A DNA stretch of 19,976 nt from positions 1 through 19,976 of the forward strand of contig JAUVIX010000014.1 in NCBI GenBank assembly GCA_030592565.1. Reading direction: 5' to 3'. Source of the stretch: Chlorobiota bacterium (GTDB lineage: Bacteria > Bacteroidota > Bacteroidia > Bacteroidales > JAADJA01). The notes below the pieces were generated by a model. The model saw only the letters and a list, made by a program, of their open reading frames with translations. It was not told the origin of the DNA and made no database searches. Of the stretch, positions 8,253 to 13,920 are shown piece after piece (position 1 is the stretch's first letter; the number at the start of each line of letters is the position of its first letter). Made by a program: the position numbers and the translations under genes.

Positions 8253-9377
8253 CTATTCTTTAAGATACCCGATTATCAACTCCGCCGTCTTCTTCGATGC
8301 TCCCTGCCCACCAAGTTTTTCCTTCAATTTAATATAATCTTCCTTGATTCGTTTTCGGTTACTCTTATCCTCGGTTATTTTTCTGAGCTCGCTCGTCAGA
8401 TTTTTTGTTGTAAGCTCACTTTGTATCAGCTCCTTCACTATCTCCTTGTCCATAATAAGATTTACCAGTGAGATATATTTGATAATATCCTTGTCTATAA
8501 CCATTTTAGCTATTGAATATGAGATATAGCTTCCTTTGTAGCAAACTACTTCCGGCACTTCAAAAAGCGCAGTTTCAAGGGTGGCTGTCCCAGAGGTGAC
8601 AAGCGCTGCATAGGTATTTCTCAACAGTTCGTGAGTTCGGTTATAAACTATACTAATATCTTTTGACCCGACAATTTCCGTATAAAGCTCTTTTTCAATG
8701 GAAGGTGCTCCTGCAATCACAAATTGATAGTCAGGGAAATACTCTGTTACCGAAAGCATTACTGAAAGCATCTTTTTGATTTCCTGCTTTCTGCTTCCTG
8801 GCAGCAAAGCTATTATTGGCTCTTTTTTCAGATGATTAGCTTTTGCGAAATCATTAGACTTTTCTTCTGGAAGTTGATTAATCATATCCAGCAGCGGATG
8901 TCCCACAAAATCGACATCATAATCATATTTTGCATAAAATTCCTTTTCAAAGGGAAGTATCACAAACATCCTGTCAACAAACTTTCGGATTTTATATACT
9001 CTGGATTTTTTCCAGGCCCAAACCTGGGGTGAGATGTAATAGAATACTTTGAATCCGGCGTTGTGCGCAAATTCTGCTATCCGTAAATTAAAACCAGGAT
9101 AATCAACAAGAATAACAGCATCAGGCTTGTATCCAACAATATCTTTTTTACAAAGCTTAATATTTTTGAGAATTGTTGTCAGATTGGCAATCACTTCGGC
9201 GAAACCCATAAAAGCTAGGTCGCGGTAGTGCTTAACAAGCTCACCACCTTGTTGTTGCATCAAGTCGCCACCCCAAAATCTGAATTGTGCTGAACTGTCT
9301 TGTATTTTCATTTCCTTCATCAGGTTTGATGCATGCAGATCGCCAGAGGCTTCACCAGCTATGATGTAATACTTCAT
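8253..9377 (-). CDS. lpxB: lipid-A-disaccharide synthase LpxB
   Basis: Glycosyltransferase family 19 enzyme that joins UDP-2,3-diacylglucosamine and lipid X (2,3-diacylglucosamine 1-phosphate) to form the beta-1,6 lipid A disaccharide at the inner face of the cytoplasmic membrane. At 374 residues it has the family's usual length. Landmarks in order are the N-terminal GEASGDLHASNLM, VDYPGFNLRIAEFA, ISPQVWAWKKSRVYKI, FVGHPLLD, the LLPGSRKQEIKKM loop that opens the nucleotide-binding half, and TSGTATLETALFEVPEVV. Its ATG (9377-9375) overlaps the stop of the small membrane-protein gene in a TGATG arrangement, so the two are probably translationally coupled. This is a housekeeping gene, oriented against the flanking glycan-degradation genes. 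No defect is visible. Confidence 0.97.
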   Translation of the reverse strand: MKYYIIAGEASGDLHASNLMKEMKIQDSSAQFRFWGGDLMQQQGGELVKHYRDLAFMGFAEVIANLTTILKNIKLCKKDIVGYKPDAVILVDYPGFNLRIAEFAHNAGFKVFYYISPQVWAWKKSRVYKIRKFVDRMFVILPFEKEFYAKYDYDVDFVGHPLLDMINQLPEEKSNDFAKANHLKKEPIIALLPGSRKQEIKKMLSVMLSVTEYFPDYQFVIAGAPSIEKELYTEIVGSKDISIVYNRTHELLRNTYAALVTSGTATLETALFEVPEVVCYKGSYISYSIAKMVIDKDIIKYISLVNLIMDKEIVKELIQSELTTKNLTSELRKITEDKSNRKRIKEDYIKLKEKLGGQGASKKTAELIIGYLKE

Positions 9378-9667
9378 CAGAAAATATAATTTTTAAACAG
9401 GAAAAACAGCATAACAACAGTAAAAGTAACAACAAGAACACCTCCTCCGGTTTTCTCAAATTTCAGATTTACAAAGTAATATCTTATGGGAATAAGATTA
9501 ATGAAAACGCTGACCAGTACCTGTGTCTCCATATCCAACCACAAATTAGTAACGCCAATTAACATTAAAACCCTGTTTATCACCCATATTATCCCGAATA
9601 CTATAGCGGGAGATATAATTCCCATTAGTAGCCCGAATACAAAATTGTCTTTTTTCAGTGATTTCAT
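9377..9667 (-). CDS. small membrane protein of unknown function between surE and lpxB
   Basis: A 96-residue protein I do not recognise by name. It has three hydrophobic stretches: about residues 9-35 (FVFGLLMGIISPAIVFGIIW), 48-66 (VLVSVFINLIPIRYYFV) and 74-93 (GGGVLVVTFTVVMLFFLF), with a basic N-terminus (MKSLKKDN). An integral inner-membrane protein is therefore expected. I chose the ATG at 9667. A TTG seven codons upstream (9688) is possible but would place the start inside the inverted repeat at 9684-9735. The stop shares a base with the lpxB start. Position in the surE-lpxB cluster suggests a link to envelope biogenesis, but this is guilt by association only. Confidence 0.75.
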   Translation of the reverse strand: MKSLKKDNFVFGLLMGIISPAIVFGIIWVINRVLMLIGVTNLWLDMETQVLVSVFINLIPIRYYFVNLKFEKTGGGVLVVTFTVVMLFFLFKNYIF

Positions 9668-9683
9668 TGTTTTATTTTTCCAT

Positions 9684-9735
9684 CGCAAAGGCGCAATGGC
9701 GCAGAGTCTTTTCTTTGCGTCATTGCGTCTTAGCG
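9684..9735. repeat. imperfect 23-bp inverted repeat (stem-loop), possible dispersed intergenic element
   Basis: Two 23-base arms (9684-9706 and 9713-9735) surround a 6-base loop (TCTTTT). 19 of 23 positions pair exactly, and three of the four mismatches become G-U pairs in plus-strand RNA. The arms consist of GCAA/GGCGC-type units (CGCAAAGGCGCAATGG; the other arm is TTTGCGTCATTGCG), GC-richer than the neighbourhood. It lies between surE and the small membrane-protein gene, so a minus-strand transcript would carry it as a hairpin between two coding regions. Similar GCGTCATTGCGTCTTAGCG-type sequences recur between genes in many environmental bacteria, to my recollection. A transcript-processing or attenuation role is possible but unproven. 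Confidence 0.7.
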
Positions 9736-9770
9736 GTTATGTTCCTCTTTTTTCATTTTGATTTTATGCT

Positions 9771-9791
9771 AATAAACTTTCAAAGTTTATT
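9771..9791. repeat. perfect AT-rich 10-bp inverted repeat downstream of surE
   Basis: AATAAACTTT at 9771-9780 is followed by a single C and then its exact reverse complement AAAGTTTATT at 9782-9791. The site lies 37 bases past the surE stop on the minus strand and about 35 bases from the larger inverted repeat. With a one-base centre it looks more like a symmetric protein-binding site than a hairpin, although a stem of about 8 bp with a 5-base loop could form. No T run follows on the surE transcript, so it is not a convincing intrinsic terminator. Confidence 0.5.
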
Positions 9792-9827
9792 CATTCTCTT
9801 TACAGACAATAGTAATGGATATTAACA

Positions 9828-10598
9828 TCATATCTCAAACTCCCATTCCCTAATTTCCTCAATAGCCTTATGTGCCGTAAAGTCGTAATGAACAGGAACT
9901 ACAGTCACGAAATTATTTGCCAGAGCCCAGGAGTCTGTATCAGGAGAGGTGTCGCCATCCTCAAAAATACCAGTCAGCCAGAAATAGCGCCTCTTGTGTG
10001 GGTCTAGTCGTTCATCAAACTCTTCTGCCCAGCGGCCTTTGGCCTGGCGACAGACTATTATTCCCTTTATTTCATTTTTTGGAACTGCCGGGAAATTCAC
10101 ATTCAGGCAGGTAGCCTCAGGAAGCCCGTTTGTTAAAACATTCCTGATGATAGTCCTTACATAATCATCTACTGCACTGAAATCAGCATCTTTGGAATAA
10201 TCGCTAAGTGAAAATCCAACTGCCGGAATTCCGTCAATCGTAGCCTCAATAACCGCTGCCATCGTTCCGGAGTAAACTACATTTATAGAAGCATTAGAGC
10301 CGTGATTAATTCCTGAAAGCACAAGATTAGGTTTCTTTCCTAAAACAACCTGCTCGCCAAGCTTAACAGCATCAACAGGAGTGCCGTTACAACTATACTC
10401 TACATACCCATCGGCTTCATCTATTTTAAAAAGTCGCAAAGGAGAAGAAACTGTAATTGCATGCGACATTCCAGACTGCGGTTTGTCAGGTGCAACAACA
10501 GCCACATCCCCAAATTCACGGGCAATCTCTATTAGTTTTCTGAGACCGGGTGAGTGTATCCCATCATCATTTGTTATCAGTATTGAAGGTGTGTCCAT
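9828..10598 (-). CDS. surE: 5'/3'-nucleotidase SurE
   Basis: SurE is a cytoplasmic metal-dependent phosphatase that dephosphorylates nucleoside 5'- and 3'-monophosphates and is linked to stationary-phase survival. The 256-residue length fits the family. Near the N-terminus ILITNDDGIHSPGL holds the NDD metal ligands, followed by VVAPDKPQSGMSHAIT, CNGTPVDAVKLG, LVLSGINHGSN (metal-binding Asn) and VYSGTMAAVIEA. It is the first gene of the minus-strand surE - membrane protein - lpxB cluster, with about 160 bases to the next gene. The ATG at 10598 sits about 30 bases downstream of a TAATTTTG promoter-like box. No anomalies are seen in the protein. Confidence 0.97.
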   Translation of the reverse strand: MDTPSILITNDDGIHSPGLRKLIEIAREFGDVAVVAPDKPQSGMSHAITVSSPLRLFKIDEADGYVEYSCNGTPVDAVKLGEQVVLGKKPNLVLSGINHGSNASINVVYSGTMAAVIEATIDGIPAVGFSLSDYSKDADFSAVDDYVRTIIRNVLTNGLPEATCLNVNFPAVPKNEIKGIIVCRQAKGRWAEEFDERLDPHKRRYFWLTGIFEDGDTSPDTDSWALANNFVTVVPVHYDFTAHKAIEEIREWEFEI

Positions 10599-10642
10599 TC
10601 CTGTATTTTATATATTTTGTTCAGTGTACAAAATTACAGGAA
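10598..10642. repeat. 8-bp inverted repeat spanning the surE promoter and start codon
   Basis: TTCCTGTA (10598-10605) and its exact reverse complement TACAGGAA (10635-10642) are separated by 29 bases. The left arm abuts the surE start codon and the right arm overlaps the candidate -7 box. This layout could be an operator, but an 8-bp match in AT-rich DNA may be chance. Confidence 0.3.
10629..10636 (-). promoter_or_regulatory. candidate Bacteroidota -7 box for surE
   Basis: On the minus strand the sequence reads TAATTTTG, an exact match to the Bacteroidota -7 consensus TAnnTTTG. It sits about 30 bases before the surE ATG, a sensible distance. No clear TTTG -33 element lies at the right spacing upstream, so support is partial. 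Confidence 0.42.
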
Positions 10643-10815
10643 ATTATAATACGAATAATATTTTAAGACTCTTACAAGGTGAAAGATTATGGATCTGATT
10701 CAGATAATATCTACTGAAAAATAGTACTCTGTTTTCTCATTAATACAAAATTTTGATTATTATTGTGCATTAATAAGTAGTCTGCTGGTTTTAGTTTAAG
10801 GAGAAATAGAAATGG

Positions 10816-10845
10816 TTTGATGTTCAATAAGATTTTATACCTTTA
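10816..10845 (+). promoter_or_regulatory. candidate Bacteroidota promoter for the GH20 operon
   Basis: TTTG at 10816-10819 and TACCTTTA at 10838-10845 are separated by 18 bases. This matches the Bacteroidota primary sigma factor pattern of a TTTG -33 element and a TAnnTTTG -7 element with a single mismatch in the last base. The predicted start of transcription lies about 25-30 bases before the ATG at 10878. Confidence 0.5.
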
Positions 10846-10877
10846 ACAGCTAAAAAAGAAATAATACGATAATTCTT

Positions 10878-12956
10878 ATGAAAAAAATTCAAGCTTTACT
10901 TTTCCCCATATCTTTTATTTTACTCATATACTCTCAGTCGGCCACCGGACAATCAGGAGACTTTATACTATTACCATTACCACAGAAGTTTGACATTTCC
11001 GGGACCAGCGGTTTAAAGCACAATGATATACAATATTATTATACGGTACAAGAAATTGATCTTCCTGTTCGTGGAGATTTATTGAAAAATATACAAGCTA
11101 CTAAAGAAAAGTCAAAAGCACAGATTATTTTCAATTTGGATGAGTCATTGGAACTAAGACCCGAAGGATACAGACTTGATATTTCAGAGACACAAATTAC
11201 CATCACGGGTAAAGATAAGGCTGGTCTGTTTTATGGATTTATGACCCTTGAACAGCTTATGGAGGACGCAAAAGAGCAGGATGTAAATTTGCCTTTATGT
11301 AATATCGAAGATTATCCGTTGCTTTCATATCGTGCAATACATATTGACATTAAACACCACAGAGAAAAAATTGACTACTACTATAAGTTAATGGATAAAT
11401 TGGGAAAGTATAAAGTGAATGCCATTATCTTAGAGGCAGAAGACAAAATTAAGTATGAACGCCAACCCGAAGTGGGATCAGCAGATGCACTTAGTATAAA
11501 TGAGTGGAAAAATCTCTGTAATTATGCTTATGAGCGGAATATTGAGATAAGCCCGTTAGTACAGGGGTTGGGGCATTCTTCGTTTATTTTAAAACATGAC
11601 AAATACAAAGACTTACGTGATAATCCTGAGAGCGATTGGGCCTTTAATCCACTTGATCCAAAAACCTATGAAGTTCAATTCGATTTATATTTAGATGCTA
11701 TAGAAGCAACACCACAAGGCAAATACTTACATGTAGGTGGTGATGAAGTTCATACTACCGGGCGTGGAAGCGATATGTCATCATTAGAATTACAGTTGAT
11801 TTGGCTAAACAAAGTGTGTGCATTTGCAGAGGAGCAAGGACGCACACCGATATTTTGGGATGACATGCCCTTAAAATATGCAGGCGTCTATCGGCCGATG
11901 TACAACCCAAAGCTAACCCAACAAGAAGTAGATAAAGTTTGGGAAGAAAACGAGCATAAATTACTTGAGTTCCTGGATCAGTTTCCTAAAAACTGTATTT
12001 ATATGCGGTGGAACTATCATGCAGCTCAATCAATAGGAAATATTAAAGCAATGGAATGGTTTGAAAGTAACGGATTGCAAGTAATGGGTGCAGCAGCTGG
12101 ACAAACCAGGTGGGCTTTAATGCCACAAAGAGAAGGTAATATGGAAAATATAAGATCATTCTCCGTATCTTCTATAGAAAATGGACTGAATGGCTTATTA
12201 TTAACATTATGGGATGATGATTCTCCTCATTTTGAGCTATATATGCGTGGAATAATTGCTTTCGCAGAATATAGCTGGACAGGTGAAAAAAGAAGCAAAG
12301 AAGACATAAAATCAGCTTACCGCCAAAGGGAGTTTTCTTACACCCTCGCTAATAACGAATATGCTTTTATTAATCAACTTGAAAAACCTGTGGCCTTTTG
12401 GAAAAATGCCTTTTTAATTGGGAATAAACGTAATTCCTTACATAAGAATAAGAATCCCATTGACGAATTAGTAATTGTATTACCTGACGTAAATAATAAG
12501 GGAGAATGGAACTCCATCTATACTGACCGCTTGGATGAGGCAACTATAGTTTTAGAAAGCTGCAATAGTATTGCTGCAAAAATTACAATCATGAAATCAC
12601 AAGCAAAACATAATATCTATACGCTTGAGGTTTATGAACAAGTAAACAAATTGGTTAGATTTACTGCTCAGGCACTATTAGATTTAAAGACTTTGGATGC
12701 TGCTCAAAATAAAGAACAAGAATTAGAAGCCTTGCAGATAATAAAACAACTTCCTGAGAAATTCAATGAATTAAGAAGACAATTTGAATTGGTATATAGT
12801 AAAATACGTTTACTTGACAAGCCAAAGGATTATATTCTTGATCAAGATCATCATAATCATTTGGCAAATCAATCAATCTCATTCGATTGGCAGTTTTATG
12901 CTGAAATGTTATTTCTCGAAAAAGTTAACAACACTATTATAATCAAAACAAAATGA
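10878..12956 (+). CDS. secreted GH20-family beta-N-acetylhexosaminidase-like protein
   Basis: Glycoside hydrolase family 20 enzymes release terminal GlcNAc or GalNAc by substrate-assisted catalysis. This 692-residue protein has an N-terminal signal peptide (cleavage probably around SATGQS, residues 21-26) and a GH20b-like alpha/beta domain at about 29-135 ending in the typical AGLFYGFMTLEQLM. A TIM barrel at about 150-485 carries HVGGDEVH. Asp289-Glu290 in that motif are the predicted polarising Asp and acid/base Glu. LLTLWDDDSPHFELY supplies a late-barrel Trp. About 200 mostly helical residues follow, rather than the CHB_HEX_C/discoidin modules common in GH20 enzymes. It is the first gene after a good promoter candidate, and its stop overlaps the next start by 4 nt. 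The family is secure; the preferred sugar is unknown, and the divergent barrel could mean an unusual substrate. Confidence 0.88.
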   Translation: MKKIQALLFPISFILLIYSQSATGQSGDFILLPLPQKFDISGTSGLKHNDIQYYYTVQEIDLPVRGDLLKNIQATKEKSKAQIIFNLDESLELRPEGYRLDISETQITITGKDKAGLFYGFMTLEQLMEDAKEQDVNLPLCNIEDYPLLSYRAIHIDIKHHREKIDYYYKLMDKLGKYKVNAIILEAEDKIKYERQPEVGSADALSINEWKNLCNYAYERNIEISPLVQGLGHSSFILKHDKYKDLRDNPESDWAFNPLDPKTYEVQFDLYLDAIEATPQGKYLHVGGDEVHTTGRGSDMSSLELQLIWLNKVCAFAEEQGRTPIFWDDMPLKYAGVYRPMYNPKLTQQEVDKVWEENEHKLLEFLDQFPKNCIYMRWNYHAAQSIGNIKAMEWFESNGLQVMGAAAGQTRWALMPQREGNMENIRSFSVSSIENGLNGLLLTLWDDDSPHFELYMRGIIAFAEYSWTGEKRSKEDIKSAYRQREFSYTLANNEYAFINQLEKPVAFWKNAFLIGNKRNSLHKNKNPIDELVIVLPDVNNKGEWNSIYTDRLDEATIVLESCNSIAAKITIMKSQAKHNIYTLEVYEQVNKLVRFTAQALLDLKTLDAAQNKEQELEALQIIKQLPEKFNELRRQFELVYSKIRLLDKPKDYILDQDHHNHLANQSISFDWQFYAEMLFLEKVNNTIIIKTK

Positions 12957-13756
12957 AATCAATAAAACCAATAATATTTTTTCTCAGCATATTATTAACT
13001 GTTCAAACAGTATGGTCGCAAATTCCAATCGACAGTAGCAAAATAATTAAAGTACTTTCGTTTAACATCCTACACGGGGCAACTACCAAAGGTGATTTTA
13101 ATTTAGATATAATTGCCAAAGTAATAATTGATGTAAATCCTGATTTTGTTGCTTTGCAAGAAGTTGATTACAAAACAAATCGGGCAAAAAAATATGACTT
13201 GGTAACAGAGTTGGGCTGGAGAACTAAAATGGCGCCTCTGTTTGCACGGGCAATGTATTATGATGGTGGTGAATATGGCGAAGGAATATTGTCGAAATAT
13301 ACGCTTATTAAAAGTAGAAATGTTGCCCTGCCTTATTCTCCCGGAAATGAACCACGGGCTGCCCTGGAAATAACAACTGTTCTGACATCAGGCGACACAA
13401 TAGTTTTTATCGGAACTCATCTTGATCATCTGGAAAATGAAACGGACAGAGTTGCTCAGGCAAAAAAGATCAACGAAGCGTTTTCATCAAATAAATATCC
13501 TACTCTTCTTGCAGGCGATTTAAACGCAATACCCGGGAGCACACCAATTAATATCCTTGAAAAAATGTGGACACCTGCTTATGATAAAAAAAAGGTAATG
13601 CCTACTTTTCCTTCAAACAATCCTAAAAAAAAGATTGATTATGTAATGTACTATCCAAAAAACAGGTGGAAAATACTTAAAACTGAGGTTATTCAAGATA
13701 CTGTAGCTTCAGATCATTGTGCATATTTAGTGACTATTGAACTTTTAGATAATTAA
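12953..13756 (+). CDS. secreted endonuclease/exonuclease/phosphatase-fold protein
   Basis: A 267-residue member of the EEP metal-dependent phosphoesterase fold. Residues 1-22 are a signal peptide (cleavage after VWSQ or nearby), so it is exported. The active-site motifs occur in the normal order: SFNILHG (Asn), LQEVD (metal Glu), GEGILSKY, GTHLDHL (His), AGDLNAIPGS (Asp and Asn), KKIDYVMY (Asp) and the final SDHCAY (Asp-His). All key residues are present, so it should be active. The ATGA overlap with the GH20 gene implies translational coupling. Substrate cannot be told: EEP enzymes cut DNA, RNA, phosphoinositides, sphingomyelin or phosphate esters. Its operon position hints at a phosphorylated glycan or a phosphodiester linkage, but that is inference. 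Confidence 0.9.
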   Translation: MKSIKPIIFFLSILLTVQTVWSQIPIDSSKIIKVLSFNILHGATTKGDFNLDIIAKVIIDVNPDFVALQEVDYKTNRAKKYDLVTELGWRTKMAPLFARAMYYDGGEYGEGILSKYTLIKSRNVALPYSPGNEPRAALEITTVLTSGDTIVFIGTHLDHLENETDRVAQAKKINEAFSSNKYPTLLAGDLNAIPGSTPINILEKMWTPAYDKKKVMPTFPSNNPKKKIDYVMYYPKNRWKILKTEVIQDTVASDHCAYLVTIELLDN

Positions 13757-13867
13757 AATATAAAATAGTGGCAAACCCCATTCTAGAAAAAAAACAGGCT
13801 GCTAAATAGTTACAAAAATAGTTATTTATAATGATTAATAATTGAGTGTTTTTCTTATTTTTTAGTA

Positions 13868-13894
13868 TTTCTAAACGATATTTATATATCTTCG
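13868..13894 (+). promoter_or_regulatory. weak promoter candidate upstream of the acetylesterase gene
   Basis: TATCTTCG at 13887-13894 resembles the -7 consensus TAnnTTTG with one mismatch and lies 27 bases before the first possible start. The only -33-like element is TTTC at 13868-13871, at a spacing of 15, which is shorter than usual. The AT-rich 164-base gap after the EEP gene makes a separate transcript plausible. The same gap contains a 9-base direct repeat AAATAGTTA at 13804-13812 and 13816-13824. Confidence 0.28.
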
Positions 13895-13920
13895 TGTCAT
13901 ATTTACACTAAGCCTTACTG

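Larger units (their letters stand above)
10599..10877. other. divergent surE / GH20 intergenic region with several small palindromes
   Basis: This 279-base non-coding stretch is the longest in the window and separates the housekeeping cluster from the glycosidase operon. Besides the two candidate promoters it holds ATCTGA-T-TCAGAT (10693-10705, perfect), CAAAATTTTG (10746-10755, perfect) and a direct repeat CATTAATA at 10738-10745 and 10768-10775, exactly 30 bases apart. No open reading frame in it looks real. Any of these could bind a regulator; none matches a site I can name. Confidence 0.5.

Noticed and set aside
9668..9688. TTG start at 9688 for the small membrane protein
   Set aside because: It would run into the arm of the inverted repeat, and the ATG at 9667 gives a normal basic N-terminus before the first hydrophobic segment.
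13801..13830. AAATAGTTA direct repeat after the EEP gene as an attachment site
   Set aside because: A 9-base repeat 12 bases apart in AT-rich DNA is expected by chance, and no integrase is nearby.
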